Source of the DNA: Phycisphaerales bacterium
GTDB lineage: Bacteria; Planctomycetota; Phycisphaerae; Phycisphaerales; UBA1924
Direction: 5' to 3'
Assembly: GCA_020845755.1 (NCBI GenBank)
Contig: JADLFE010000013.1
Coordinates: forward strand, 88,701 to 152,700
Length of the DNA stretch: 64,000 nt
Each line of letters opens with the position of its first letter. The first letter of the stretch is position 1. A program made the translations under genes and the position numbers. The notes under the pieces were generated by a model. That model worked only from the letters and a program-made list of their open reading frames with translations. It did no database searches and had not been told where the DNA came from. Positions 26,743-36,311 of this stretch are shown piece by piece.

Positions 26743-27630
26743 TCAGAAGTCGTTGATCAGGATGCCCTTCAATACCTCGCGGCTGAGCACGTGCCCCTGC
26801 ACATGCCCGTCGACATATGCGGTGTTCATCACTTTGTTGTGGCGTTTCTGGTCGAACTGCTGCATGAGCCCGCTCTTGTCGTATGCGTCGTTGTAGTTGT
26901 AGAGATTGTCACCCTTGACCTCGACGAAGTCCCACACCGTGATCCATCGATCGGATTTCGGCTCGCCGTCGGCGATGTAGAAGACCTTGCTCGGGAATTG
27001 CACTCGATCGAGTTTGCCGAGGTGCCGATAGATCTTCTTGTCGGGTGAGTACTTGAGTTGCCCGAGAACATACTCGTTGAACATGTACGATGTCATCTCT
27101 CGGATCCCGTTCGCCCCGGCATACGAACTCTCGACGGGCGTCAGGGTGATCGCCAGTTGCTTGTTCTGTGTCGCGGCGTCGGTCGCCGCAAAATCGAACG
27201 TCTGGTCGTCCGGGCAGCGCTGAAGTTTCGCGAGGAACGAGTTCATTCCGCCCACGCCGATCTGCGTCCGTACGATCTCCTTCGTGCTGGTCTCGATATC
27301 TGCTCCGGCGAAAACACCCAAGGCCGCGAAGAAGGGGAGCGGGCGTTTCTTTCCGGAATCGTCCCACGTCGGGATCCACGGGAATCCCTTGTCGTTGAAG
27401 TTTGTCGCAAGGCTATAGGTGTTGAGATAGCCCGCGACGGGCGCACGTCCCTGATGCTGCGAGCCGAACGCGGCCGTGAGTTGCGCCGTGTCGCGCACCG
27501 TCGACGCGCACTTGACCTGACGCCCCGACGAGCGGGCCTTGCCCAGCGCCGGGAGCAGTATCGCGATCAGGATCGCGATGATGGCGATGACAACCAGCAG
27601 TTCGATCAGTGTAAAGGCGCGCCGAGACAT
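26743..27630 (-). CDS. type II secretion pseudopilin-like protein (prepilin N-terminal domain)
   Basis: 295 residues from ATG at 27630 with GGGGG-type site GAAGGGGG upstream; longer frames to 27747 are not family-like. It begins [20 protein letters not shown], the type III signal recognised by prepilin peptidase (cleavage and methylation at F6), followed by a ~20-residue hydrophobic helix. The body is a variable planctomycete pseudopilin with a C-terminal [10 protein letters not shown] motif seen in many members. Planctomycetes encode dozens of such proteins and their cargo or role is mostly unknown. It stands downstream of the amidohydrolase gene (167-bp gap). Confidence 0.87.
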   Translation of the reverse strand: MSRRAFTLIELLVVIAIIAILIAILLPALGKARSSGRQVKCASTVRDTAQLTAAFGSQHQGRAPVAGYLNTYSLATNFNDKGFPWIPTWDDSGKKRPLPFFAALGVFAGADIETSTKEIVRTQIGVGGMNSFLAKLQRCPDDQTFDFAATDAATQNKQLAITLTPVESSYAGANGIREMTSYMFNEYVLGQLKYSPDKKIYRHLGKLDRVQFPSKVFYIADGEPKSDRWITVWDFVEVKGDNLYNYNDAYDKSGLMQQFDQKRHNKVMNTAYVDGHVQGHVLSREVLKGILINDF

Positions 27631-27797
27631 GGTGCCCCCTTCCGTTGCACGGCCCCGCGAGAACCGCCGCCACGTCGTGTACTGACACTGCGCCCGCCAA
27701 TCCCGTCGCGAAAGACCAAGGGAGCGCACCCGCGAAGCCCCGATCACAACAGTCTACCGCCGATCACGTTTGGGGTCCAACATGCTACCCCGAGCGA

Positions 27798-29234
27798 TCA
27801 CTTTCCGACAATTTCGCGGACGACCACTCCGTCTTTAACAATAGCGATCACGCTTTCCAGCACCGAGATGTCAGCCAGCGGGTCGCCCGGCACCGAGATC
27901 AGGTCGGCCCGTTTGCCCGGTTCGAGGGTGCCGACGAGTCTCGATACGCCGCACAATTCCGACGCGGTAATCGTGGCCGCAACAATCGTCTCTTCGGGCG
28001 TCATGCCGCCCTTGACCATGAGCGCAAACTCACGCGCATTCTCGCCGTGGGGCGAAACTCCGGTGTCCGTTCCGAACGCGATCTTCACCCCGCCGTCGTG
28101 GGCCTTTCGGAACATCTCCAGCATCCGAGGCCCGACCATGCTCGCCTTGTCCGCGACGACCTTCAGGTAGTACCCTGGGATCTTGGCGTTGGTGCTCACC
28201 GTCTCACCCGCCAGGAGCGTCGGAACCAGGAACGCGCCCTTATCCTTGAATAGTCGCACCGATTCATCGTCGAGATACGTGCCGTGCTCGATCGAATCCA
28301 CGCCGGCCCGCAGCGCCGCGTTGATCCCGTCCACCCCGTGGGCATGGGCGGCGGCCTTGCGTCCCATGGCGTGCGAGGTGTCGATGATCGCTTTCAATTC
28401 ATCATCGAAAAAGTGCTTCGCGAGCCCGGCGGTGCTCACCGACAGCACGCCGCCCGTCGCCGTGAGTTTGATGCAGTCCGCGCCGAGTTTGATCTGATTC
28501 CGCACCGCCTTTCGGCATGCATCCGCACCGTCCGCGACTCCCTCATCCACGCCCGCCAGGCCGAACACGTCCGAGCGCAGGCCGTTCGTCGGGTCGGCGT
28601 GCCCGCCCGTGACGCTGATCGCTTTTCCCGCGGCGATGATCCTCGGCCCGATCACATCCCCGCGGTCGATCGCGTCGCGCAGTTTGAGCACGACATCGCC
28701 GCCCGCGCCGAGATCGCGCACGGTCGTGAACCCGGCCAGCAGGTTCTTCTTCGCGAACGCCACCGAGCGAAACGCAGCATCCACGTCGTTCTCGGCCATC
28801 ATCCGCAGGCGAGAGTCGGGCGTGAACTCCATCGCCAGATGTACATGACAGTCGATCAGCCCCGGGAGCACCCACTGTTCCGACAGGTTCAGTTCTTCGA
28901 TCGCCGCGCCCGCCGGGATCGATACCTTGGCATCGAGGCCCGGGAGGATCGATTCCACCGCGCCGTCCTTCACCACCAGCGTCACGCTCTTCTTCGCTGG
29001 TTTCCCTGGTACATCCAGCAGGGTGCCGCAGCGCACGACGAGATACCGAGTGACCGGCCCGCCCGCACGATGCGTCCGCTCCTGTGGCTCGTTCGCCACG
29101 GACGATTCAGCCCGCACGACATTCACCGCAGTCGCGCCAGCCGCGAGTATCAACGCCAGCGCGCCGTTGATCACGGGCAGGATTCCGATCCGCCGAGAAG
29201 GCCGGCAAACTCCTTCGCTCGTCCGCTCGTCCAT
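27798..29234 (-). CDS. secreted metal-dependent amidohydrolase (prolidase/imidazolonepropionase-like)
   Basis: 478 residues with AGGAG 9 nt before the ATG. An N-terminal hydrophobic segment (about 16-42, VINGALALILAAGATAVNVV) suggests export. The amidohydrolase TIM barrel has metal ligands in GLIDCHVHLAM (HxH), the carbamylated-lysine-type segment DCIKLTATGG, AAHAHG, SIEHGTY and the catalytic Asp in FGTDTGVSPHG. The C-terminal LEPGKRADLISVPGDPL closes the beta-sandwich. The subgroup includes Xaa-Pro dipeptidases and related peptide or lactone hydrolases; the substrate is not evident. Confidence 0.88.
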   Translation of the reverse strand: MDERTSEGVCRPSRRIGILPVINGALALILAAGATAVNVVRAESSVANEPQERTHRAGGPVTRYLVVRCGTLLDVPGKPAKKSVTLVVKDGAVESILPGLDAKVSIPAGAAIEELNLSEQWVLPGLIDCHVHLAMEFTPDSRLRMMAENDVDAAFRSVAFAKKNLLAGFTTVRDLGAGGDVVLKLRDAIDRGDVIGPRIIAAGKAISVTGGHADPTNGLRSDVFGLAGVDEGVADGADACRKAVRNQIKLGADCIKLTATGGVLSVSTAGLAKHFFDDELKAIIDTSHAMGRKAAAHAHGVDGINAALRAGVDSIEHGTYLDDESVRLFKDKGAFLVPTLLAGETVSTNAKIPGYYLKVVADKASMVGPRMLEMFRKAHDGGVKIAFGTDTGVSPHGENAREFALMVKGGMTPEETIVAATITASELCGVSRLVGTLEPGKRADLISVPGDPLADISVLESVIAIVKDGVVVREIVGK

Positions 29235-29333
29235 TGTGCATCACTCCTGTGTCGTGCGGTCCTCGCCGTCGCTCCGCGCGGATGACGGGCAACTCGTGCA
29301 TCGCCCACGCATTCGCTTCGTCGCCGCGATTCA

Positions 29334-29365
29334 ACAAAAACCCGGCGACGCATTGCGCCGCCGGG
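29334..29365 (-). terminator. rho-independent terminator of the tricorn-homologue gene
   Basis: On the minus strand a 7-bp G/C stem (CCCGGCG / CGCCGGG, 29365-29341) is followed by TTTTTGTTG. It starts 40 bp after the stop codon at 29405. Confidence 0.8.
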
Positions 29366-29404
29366 TGGGAAGACTATCGAGATTTCAGGCCGCTCGCTCG
29401 CCGC

Positions 29405-32400
29405 TTACCGCTGCTCTGGCGGGATGCCCATGCCGCGGCGATCCGGGCTGGCCGGGCGCTTGGGCGGGTGGTACCCGTTGGTCTTGATCTCGTTGAGCAG
29501 GTGGTCGGTGACCGCGTCGAGTTGTGGATCAACGCCCGCCGACAACTTCGACGGATCATCGATCACCTCGACATCCGGATCGACGCCGTGTCCTTCCACG
29601 CCCCACGTGCCGTCGGCCTTGTAGAAGCCGAAGGTCGGGACGGTGATACCGCCGCCGTCGATCAGCCCCGGGTTCCCGGAGATGCCGACCAGACCGCCCC
29701 AGGTGCGCGTTCCGAAGACCTTGCCGATCTTGTTGTGCTTGAAGAGCCACGGGAACATGTCGCCGCCCGAGCCCGCCAGCCCGTTGATGAGCATGGCCTT
29801 CGGTCCCTGGTGGCTGTCGGGCGGCCAGGTCCAGTCCACGCCGTCACGCTTGGCCCAGTAGTTGGTCACCGGGCGGTTGAGCAATTCGATGAACCGCGTC
29901 GGGATCTGCCCGCCGCCGTTCCAGCGGTCATCGATGATCAGCGCTTCCTTGCCGCGCTGTCCGATGAACTGGCGGAAGAGGTCGTTCTGCCCATCGACGC
30001 CCGTGTTCGGCACGTAGATGTACCCGACCTTGCCCTCCGAGCGCTTCTCAACATACTGACGATTCTGCTCGATCCACGAGCGATAACGCAGGCTGCCTTC
30101 GCCGCCGATCGGCTTCACAAGAACCTCGCGGGCCGAAGCATCCATCACCGGCTTATCACTCACCGTGATCGACGTCGTGCGATTGGCCGTGTCGATGAAC
30201 GCCGCCCACACGTCCTTGTTCGTATCCACCGGCAGGCCGTCGACCGCAAGGAGGTAATCGCCCTCCTTCACGTCAACGCCCAACTGGCTCAGCGGCCCGC
30301 GCGCGTCGGTGTCCCAGTCCGCGCCCGAGTAGATCTTGGTGATCTTGTACGCCGTGCCCGCATCGCTCTTCACCAGTTCATAGTCGCAGCCGAGCATGCC
30401 GACGCCGATCTGCGATGCCGATTCGACATCGCCTGGGCTGGTGATGTACGCATGCCCGATGTTCAGTTCCGACACAAGTTCGCCCTGCACATACGCCACG
30501 TCCTCGCGGCTGGCGCAGTCCTCGATCATCGCGAGGTAGTGGACGCGCAACGCCGCCCAATCCACGCCGTGCATCGTCGGTTCATAGAAGAAGTCGCGCT
30601 GCAGACGCCAGGTGTCCAAGAAGATCTGGACCCATTCAAGACGCGGATTGATCGTCACGAGCATGCCCGACGTGGGGACGTTCGTCGACTTTCCGCCGCC
30701 CGCGGAGGCGTCCATCACGCTCATCGAGCCGCCGCGGAAGACCAGCAACTTCTTTCCGTCGGCCGAGATGTCAAAGCCGCCGGCGCCCTCGGTGACGGAC
30801 TTCTCGCTGCGCGAGTCGTCCTTGGGATCAAAGATCTTGATCCCGCCTTGGCGCGAGTACACGAGTTGACCGCCGTCGGTCGTGGCGAGGCGACCGAAGG
30901 AGCCGGGACCGACCGGGAGGGGGATCGCACGCCGCTCAAAGCCGGCGAAATCGATCTTCACTTCCTTGACCTCGCCGGGCTTGGTCGCGTCCGCGCCGCC
31001 CGCCGCCGCTCCGCCGCCGGACGCCGATGGACCCGCGGTGCGCTTCCCGCTCCACGCGCCGGATTCATTGCCCACGTTCCAGGTGCCGGAGACTTCCTGC
31101 CCCTTGATCGTGCCGGTCATGTTCACGGACTGCTGCGCTACCGCGATGGTGATCGACAGCGTGCCCGAGCCCTTGTCGTAGGTGCCCGTCAGCCCGCCGC
31201 TCCCCATCGCGCTGGTGACCGAACCGCTGACCTTGCCGTCCGCCGCGATCGTGAGGTTGAGTTTGAACGGCAGACCGCCCGGCGGCAGGTTCTGCCCGCC
31301 GGTCACCATGCAGTCCCACGTGCCGCTCACGCCGTCGTCGGCGACCGCCGCGGCTGCGCCGTTTGCCGGCTTGTCCGCCGGCTTATCCGCAGCGGGGGCC
31401 GCGTCCTTTTTCTCGTCTTTCTTGTCTTCCTTCTTGGGCTCGTCCTTCTTGAGTTCCTCCTCATCGCTCTTGAGCGGCAGGGGGTTCTTCACATCGTTCC
31501 GCAGCGGCACCATGTACAACTGCTGGCAGTTGTTGTACACAAATGTGGTGTCGATCTCGCTGTACGTGGGGGAGTTGAAGTTCCGCGTCGACGCGAAGTA
31601 CAGGAACTCGCCCTTGCGATCGAACACCGGGGAGAAGGCCGGGAACGCCGAACTCGTCACCTGCGTCTTCTCGCCGGTTTTGACGTTATAGATCCACACG
31701 CACGCGTTCAGGTTCTTCTCGTCCGCACGCTGATACGTGAACCAGTTGGAATCCTGCGCCCAATTCACGCTGGTCGGGTTGGAGGCGGGGTCCTGATCGA
31801 CCACTTTCGTCTCGCCGCTCTCCACCGTCGTCAGGTACACACGCCCAGCCTGGTCGGTGAACTGGATGAACTTCGAGTCCGGCGACCACACCGGGCTATA
31901 GCGGAACCCGGCGCCGAGGTTCGTCAGTTTCCGCGTCTCACGCTTGGCCTCCTCAACCTTCGCTTCTTCCTTTTTGGGCTCGTCCTTCTTTGCCTCATCC
32001 TTCTTGGCGTCGTCTTTCTTCTCCTCGACCTTCGGCTTGGCGTCAGATGGGCGGATGTAGAGTTCATACTCGCCCGATTCATCGCTGAAATACGCGATCC
32101 ACTTGCCGTCCGGCGACCATGACGGGTCACGCTCATACACGCCGTCCGTCCGAGTCAGCGAGCGCACCACGCCCTCGCTCGCCGGCGCCGACCACAGGTC
32201 GCCGCGCGCCTCGATCGCCACGCGCTTGCCCGTCGGAGAGATCGAGCCGCCGTTGATGTTCTTCGCCTGGTCCACCGTGCGTGGCCTGATCGTCGGGCGA
32301 TCGCCGGGGATCGTGATCTTCACTTCCGTCGCCTGCCGTGTGCCCAGGTTCAGCAGCATCAGTTTGCTGCCAAGTTGGAACACGATCTCGCCCTTGCCGT

Positions 32401-33250
32401 CCGAGCCCGGCCCGATGCTGGGCCACTTGATGTCGTCTTCCTTGTAGTTCGTTACCTGCTCGTGCTTCCCGCTGGCCACGTCGTACGCCCAGATGTTCAT
32501 CCGATGCTCGGGCCCGTTGTCCGCGTGGTAGTACAACGTCTTGCCGTCGCCGCCCGGCACCCACATCGGGATCGTGTCAACACCCTCCCAATCCGTGATC
32601 CGCTTCGACGACTTGTCCTTCAGGTTGAACAGCCAGATGTCCGTCGCCATGCCGCCGCGATACCGCTTCCACGTCCGGTTGTCCACCGAGTGCGGCGTGT
32701 ACGCCAGCCACGTCCCGTCAGGGCTGATCGCGCTGAACGCGCCATACGGCACCGGCAACTTCTCAGGCATGCCGCCCGTCGGCGACACCGTAAAGATCTG
32801 CGTCTGGCGCCCCAGCCCCGCCAGACCATTGGTGATGAAGAGCAGTTTGCCGTCCGGCGTCCAGTCCGACAGGTTCTCGCCGCCCGGGTGATGCGTCACG
32901 CGCGACGCGAATCCGCCCGTCGCGGGGATGACATACAGATCGCGATTGCCGTCGTAGTTGCCGCCGAACGCGATCGATTTCCCGTCCGGACTGAACTTTG
33001 GCATGGACTCTTGCCCGGGGGGGCTGGCCAGCGGCGTAGCCATGCCGCCCGACTTGGGTGCGACCCATACGTCATTCGCGTACACGAAGCAGATCTTGTC
33101 CGCGCTCACGTCCGGAAACCGCAGCATGGTCGCCGCAGGGGTCACGTCGGCCATCGCCGCGCCCCCAAACGCCGACCCCGCCAGGGCCGCCAGGATCAAA
33201 GTGCGAGACGTCCCGGGACGAACCCCCCGACGAGTACTAGACGTGTTCAA
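29405..33250 (-). CDS. tricorn-protease homologue (S41 family), exported, with nested extra domain
   Basis: 1281 residues. The TTG at 33250 is preferred because GAGGA lies 8 nt upstream and it directly precedes a signal peptide (LILAALAGSAFGGAAMA). The order resembles archaeal tricorn: a beta-propeller of WD-like blades (MPKFSPDGKSIAFGGNYDGN, LSDWTPDGKLLFITNG, DPSWSPDGKWIAYFSDESGE), a second propeller, a PDZ-type domain (GPLSQLGVDVKEGDYLLAVD), and the S41 core with the nucleophilic Ser in GLAGSGGDMFPW and the GGLVGISG segment. Two Lys/Glu/Asp/Pro-rich linkers and an ~85-residue beta-rich domain (GTWDCMVTGG ... GTWNVGNESGAWSGKR) are inserted in the second propeller. It probably trims peptides outside the cytoplasm. 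Confidence 0.92.
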   Translation of the reverse strand: MNTSSTRRGVRPGTSRTLILAALAGSAFGGAAMADVTPAATMLRFPDVSADKICFVYANDVWVAPKSGGMATPLASPPGQESMPKFSPDGKSIAFGGNYDGNRDLYVIPATGGFASRVTHHPGGENLSDWTPDGKLLFITNGLAGLGRQTQIFTVSPTGGMPEKLPVPYGAFSAISPDGTWLAYTPHSVDNRTWKRYRGGMATDIWLFNLKDKSSKRITDWEGVDTIPMWVPGGDGKTLYYHADNGPEHRMNIWAYDVASGKHEQVTNYKEDDIKWPSIGPGSDGKGEIVFQLGSKLMLLNLGTRQATEVKITIPGDRPTIRPRTVDQAKNINGGSISPTGKRVAIEARGDLWSAPASEGVVRSLTRTDGVYERDPSWSPDGKWIAYFSDESGEYELYIRPSDAKPKVEEKKDDAKKDEAKKDEPKKEEAKVEEAKRETRKLTNLGAGFRYSPVWSPDSKFIQFTDQAGRVYLTTVESGETKVVDQDPASNPTSVNWAQDSNWFTYQRADEKNLNACVWIYNVKTGEKTQVTSSAFPAFSPVFDRKGEFLYFASTRNFNSPTYSEIDTTFVYNNCQQLYMVPLRNDVKNPLPLKSDEEELKKDEPKKEDKKDEKKDAAPAADKPADKPANGAAAAVADDGVSGTWDCMVTGGQNLPPGGLPFKLNLTIAADGKVSGSVTSAMGSGGLTGTYDKGSGTLSITIAVAQQSVNMTGTIKGQEVSGTWNVGNESGAWSGKRTAGPSASGGGAAAGGADATKPGEVKEVKIDFAGFERRAIPLPVGPGSFGRLATTDGGQLVYSRQGGIKIFDPKDDSRSEKSVTEGAGGFDISADGKKLLVFRGGSMSVMDASAGGGKSTNVPTSGMLVTINPRLEWVQIFLDTWRLQRDFFYEPTMHGVDWAALRVHYLAMIEDCASREDVAYVQGELVSELNIGHAYITSPGDVESASQIGVGMLGCDYELVKSDAGTAYKITKIYSGADWDTDARGPLSQLGVDVKEGDYLLAVDGLPVDTNKDVWAAFIDTANRTTSITVSDKPVMDASAREVLVKPIGGEGSLRYRSWIEQNRQYVEKRSEGKVGYIYVPNTGVDGQNDLFRQFIGQRGKEALIIDDRWNGGGQIPTRFIELLNRPVTNYWAKRDGVDWTWPPDSHQGPKAMLINGLAGSGGDMFPWLFKHNKIGKVFGTRTWGGLVGISGNPGLIDGGGITVPTFGFYKADGTWGVEGHGVDPDVEVIDDPSKLSAGVDPQLDAVTDHLLNEIKTNGYHPPKRPASPDRRGMGIPPEQR

Positions 33251-33311
33251 TCGTGAATCCTCGTTCTCTCTACGGCGCGTGCAGACCCCCAAAGGGCTAC
33301 GTGTGGACCAG

Positions 33312-33342
33312 CGTATACCGGAGCAGACCGCTTGGGTTTCAA
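33312..33342 (-). promoter_or_regulatory. possible promoter of the tricorn-homologue gene
   Basis: On the minus strand TTGAAA (33342-33337) and TATACG (33317-33312) are 19 nt apart, placing the start of transcription about 55 nt before the TTG. The spacing is long, so confidence is modest. Confidence 0.35.
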
Positions 33343-33483
33343 CGTGGAGGTCTTGCATCATTCCGTCTTGAATCACGCGATACCAAACACCCGGCGTACA
33401 TCACCGCGAAAAGGAGGTCCTCAGCCGCTCCCCACCTCGGGGCACGCGCGGTTCAGGCACTCTTCAACTCCTGGCGCGTCATC

Positions 33484-33513
33484 GCTTCAGGGTCCCTCTG
33501 CTGTCCCTGAAGC
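33484..33513. repeat. 9-bp inverted repeat between the tricorn homologue and cutC
   Basis: GCTTCAGGG and CCCTGAAGC are perfectly complementary around a 12-nt loop. There is no T-run on either side, so it is not a standard terminator. It lies 29 bp upstream of the cutC start and could bind a regulator. Confidence 0.4.
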
Positions 33514-33531
33514 GGAAGTACTCCGGCGTCG

Positions 33532-33542
33532 TATCGTTCGTC
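33532..33542 (+). promoter_or_regulatory. TATCGT box 5 nt before cutC start (leaderless-type)
   Basis: TATCGT at 33532-33537, then 5 nt, then ATG at 33543. No Shine-Dalgarno site. Confidence 0.4.
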
Positions 33543-34253
33543 ATGCCTCTCGAAATCGCCGTCGACTGCCTCCCGGATGCCCTGGTCGCCGCAAGGCATG
33601 CAACCCGCCTGGAACTCTGCGACAAACTCGACCGCCATGGCATGACGCCCAGCACCGACCTCGTCTCGGGCGTGGTATCCCGCGTTCCCGTTCCCGCCTT
33701 TGCCATCATCCGCGAGAGCGACGACTACATCGTGGATCGCGCGACGCTCGATGCGATGGTCGCCAGCGCCCTGCGAGCGGCCGCCGCCGGTGCGCATGGC
33801 ATCGTGATCGGCGTATTGACAACCCGGGGCGACATCGACCTCTCCGCATGCCGCGAGATCATCGACGCGGCAAGGTCGGTCAACGCCGGCATCGCCATCG
33901 CGTTCCATCGTGCCTTTGACGACGCCACCGACATGTCGGCCGCGATCGCTGCCCTCGCCGATCTTGGCGTCGCGCACACGCTCTGCGCCGGTGCGCCGGG
34001 TCTTGACCATACCACGCGGCCCATGCAGGAACGTCTGGCCGCGATTGCACGAGCCCGCGACCATGCCGCCGGTCGTGTGGGTATCGTCGCGTGTGCCGGC
34101 GTGCGAGCGCCCAACGCCCGGGAGTGTGCGATCGCCTCCGGCGGGTGGGTGCATTCGTCGTGCCGTGTTCACGGGAAGTTTGATGAATCGCAGGCCGCGG
34201 AACTGTCCCGATTGACCCGCGGACAAGGCGGGCACGCCGTTGATACGCTATGA
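33543..34253 (+). CDS. cutC: CutC family protein (copper homeostasis TIM barrel)
   Basis: 236 residues, close to the family length. CutC signatures are LELCDKLDRHGMTPSTDLV, HGIVIGVLTTRGDIDLS and AIAFHRAFDDATDM. The family forms a TIM barrel and was linked genetically to copper tolerance in E. coli, although a direct role is disputed. The last ~30 residues (GGWVHSSCRVHGKFDESQ) carry Cys/His that could bind metal. The gene is followed by a GDSL hydrolase gene with a 49-bp gap. Confidence 0.87.
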   Translation: MPLEIAVDCLPDALVAARHATRLELCDKLDRHGMTPSTDLVSGVVSRVPVPAFAIIRESDDYIVDRATLDAMVASALRAAAAGAHGIVIGVLTTRGDIDLSACREIIDAARSVNAGIAIAFHRAFDDATDMSAAIAALADLGVAHTLCAGAPGLDHTTRPMQERLAAIARARDHAAGRVGIVACAGVRAPNARECAIASGGWVHSSCRVHGKFDESQAAELSRLTRGQGGHAVDTL

Positions 34254-34302
34254 ATCTCGCCCCGCCCGCCCGCCCGCCCGATGAGGGCTCGAAAGGATCA
34301 GT

Positions 34303-35133
34303 ATGAAGACCGCTCGCACGCTCGTTGTCGCCGCAGGAACGTTCGCGTTGTCGCTGTCGGCGCTGGCCCAGAACACAAAGCCCGCCGACAAGCCGGCTGA
34401 CAAGAAGGACCCCGCGCCCGTGAAGCAGCCGGAGAAGGCCCAAGTGAAGGCGACGACGCCCGAGTTCCACGAGGGCACGCAGAAGCGCCACGAGCATTTC
34501 AACGAAATCTCCAAGGAAGGTAAGGCCAAACTCGTCTTCGTCGGCGATTCGATCACCGAGGCGTGGGAAGGTCCGGGGCGCGAGGTATGGGAGAAGTTTT
34601 ACGCCAAGCGCAACGCCGCCAACTTCGGCATCAGCGGTGATCGCACCGAGCACGTTCTCTGGCGCCTCGATCACGGCAACTTCGACGGCCTGTCGCCCGA
34701 CCTTGTCGTCATCATGATCGGAACCAACAACACGGGGCACCGCCAGGACAAGGCGGAGGACACCGCCGCGGGTATCGAGGCGATCATCGACCGCATTGAG
34801 AAGAAGTGCCCGAAGTCCAAAGTCCTGCTCCTCGGTGTTTTCCCGCGCAGCGAGACCGCCGATCACCCGCTCCGCACGCTCAACATCGCGATCAACGATA
34901 TCATCAAGGGATTCGCCGACAGCAAGCGGGTCTTCTACAAGGACATTTCCTCGGCCTTCTTCAACGACAAGGGCGAACTCACCAAGGACATCATGCCCGA
35001 CTACCTGCACCTCACTCCCGAGGGATACAAGCGCTGGGCCGAGGCGATCGAGGGCGATATCGCGACACTCCTGGGCGAGAAGCAGGACGCGGCTCCCAAG
35101 CCGGACAAGGCCGACAAGCCCGCGAAGAAATAA
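34303..35133 (+). CDS. secreted SGNH/GDSL hydrolase (PAF-acetylhydrolase-like esterase)
   Basis: 276 residues; AAGGA lies 6 nt before the ATG and a signal peptide (TLVVAAGTFALSLSALAQ) follows. A Lys/Pro/Asp/Ala-rich linker occupies about 24-48. The SGNH blocks are FVGDSITEAWEG (Ser nucleophile), GISGDRTEHVLWRL (Gly), MIGTNNTGH (Asn) and DYLHLTPEGYKRWA (Asp/His). The arrangement resembles PAF-acetylhydrolase gamma-like esterases in which short acyl groups are removed from sugars or lipids. A second charged Lys/Asp/Pro tail ends the protein. The substrate is unknown; a role in polysaccharide deacetylation would be inference. Confidence 0.9.
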   Translation: MKTARTLVVAAGTFALSLSALAQNTKPADKPADKKDPAPVKQPEKAQVKATTPEFHEGTQKRHEHFNEISKEGKAKLVFVGDSITEAWEGPGREVWEKFYAKRNAANFGISGDRTEHVLWRLDHGNFDGLSPDLVVIMIGTNNTGHRQDKAEDTAAGIEAIIDRIEKKCPKSKVLLLGVFPRSETADHPLRTLNIAINDIIKGFADSKRVFYKDISSAFFNDKGELTKDIMPDYLHLTPEGYKRWAEAIEGDIATLLGEKQDAAPKPDKADKPAKK

Positions 35134-35232
35134 CCTCACCCAGCCGCGTTCAACCGCGGTATGTGGACGCAGTACCTGAGCGAGATCGAGAGCGCGGGCC
35201 CTGGCGCACAGGAACTCCACGCTGGCGGTACG

Positions 35233-36225
35233 TCACCTGCTCGGCGTGCCCGCCGCCGGCGCCGCATCTGTCGGCATCGGTACTGCCGGCATGTTCGCCA
35301 GCAGAAACTCGCTCGCGTCCTTCAACGTCCGCGTCATCTCGGGCATCTTGAAGCCGTGCCCCTCGTTCGCGATGATCTCCGCCCGCCCGCTCACGCCCGA
35401 CTTTGTCATCGCGTCGAGCATGCCATACGCCTGCGTGTGCGGCACGAGCGGGTCCTTGGTGCCGAAGTACATCAGGATCGGCGCATCATCCTTCGTGACA
35501 TACGTCACGGGCGAGGCCTTCTTGGCGCGATCGACCTTCGACACGCCGTCGATGATGTCGCCAGCGCCGATGAGTCCGTTCAGGATCTGCGTCGTATTGG
35601 GCGGGAAATCCTTGCTCGATAGATCGGTCGGCCCGAAGAACGAGACCGCCGCACGCACGCGCCCCGTCAGCGGCGAGTCCGCGGCCTTCATGCCAAGCCC
35701 GTCGTTCTCGCCACCCACCGCGAGCAACATCGCCAGGTGTGCGCCGGCGGAGAATCCGATGGCGCCGATGCGATCAGGATCGATGCCGTATTTCTCGGCG
35801 TTCTGCTTCAGGAACCGCACCGCGGCGGCGCAGTCCTCGATCTGCGCGGGGAATCGGAACCCCGGCGCGAAGCGGTACGAGACCGTCGCCGCGACGAACC
35901 CTTGCTTGGCGGCTTCGCTGATGAGGAAGTTGAGGTCCTCGCGCCGACCCGCGGCCCATCCGCCGCCGTGGATTGCGACGATGCACGGGCGCGCCTCGCC
36001 GGGCTTCAGGTCGGCCGGCTGCGCGAGGTTGAGCATGAGTTCGAGCGGCGGCGCGCCCTCGCGCGGATACGACGTATAGGTGATGTTGGGCGTGAACTTC
36101 GGCGCAGGCGCGATGGCCGGTGCGGTCGCATTGGCGGGCGCGGCTGGCGCGGTGCCCGGCGACGTGCCGGGAGTGGGGGGCTCGAGACCGAAAACCGCGA
36201 TCGACATGAACACGTAAAGCAGCAT
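35233..36225 (-). CDS. alpha/beta hydrolase, esterase/lipase (BD-FAE or HSL-like)
   Basis: 330 residues. The ATG at 36225 opens a short hydrophobic N-terminus and a Pro/Ala-rich linker (about 15-45), suggesting export. The oxyanion-hole motif is AIHGGGWAAG, the nucleophile elbow GFSAGAHLAM, the acidic residue probably in GTKDPLVPHTQ, and the catalytic His in NEGHGFKM. The fold matches carboxylesterases such as the BD-FAE family that attack acylated sugars. Together with the neighbouring convergent SGNH hydrolase, a role in plant or algal polymer deacylation is plausible but unproven. The start has a TAGACT box 6 nt upstream. Confidence 0.87.
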   Translation of the reverse strand: MLLYVFMSIAVFGLEPPTPGTSPGTAPAAPANATAPAIAPAPKFTPNITYTSYPREGAPPLELMLNLAQPADLKPGEARPCIVAIHGGGWAAGRREDLNFLISEAAKQGFVAATVSYRFAPGFRFPAQIEDCAAAVRFLKQNAEKYGIDPDRIGAIGFSAGAHLAMLLAVGGENDGLGMKAADSPLTGRVRAAVSFFGPTDLSSKDFPPNTTQILNGLIGAGDIIDGVSKVDRAKKASPVTYVTKDDAPILMYFGTKDPLVPHTQAYGMLDAMTKSGVSGRAEIIANEGHGFKMPEMTRTLKDASEFLLANMPAVPMPTDAAPAAGTPSR

Positions 36226-36237
36226 GCACAGAGTCTA
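36226..36237 (-). promoter_or_regulatory. TAGACT box 6 nt before the alpha/beta hydrolase start (leaderless-type)
   Basis: On the minus strand TAGACT (36237-36232), 6 nt, then ATG at 36225. No Shine-Dalgarno site. Confidence 0.5.
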
Positions 36238-36311
36238 CCACGAGGTTTTCCGCATGCGCAACTCGAACGCACAGGCGATTGTGCTCGTCCCCGCCCTATC
36301 CGGTCGCCGTC

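Noticed and set aside
29234..32122. A 962-codon plus-strand open frame opposite the tricorn-homologue gene
   Set aside because: Arg/His/Ala-rich with no domain, antisense to a strongly supported gene; it arises from high-GC codon bias.
33880..35220. A 446-codon minus-strand frame opposite cutC and the SGNH hydrolase
   Set aside because: It covers two recognised plus-strand genes; its translation has no family resemblance.
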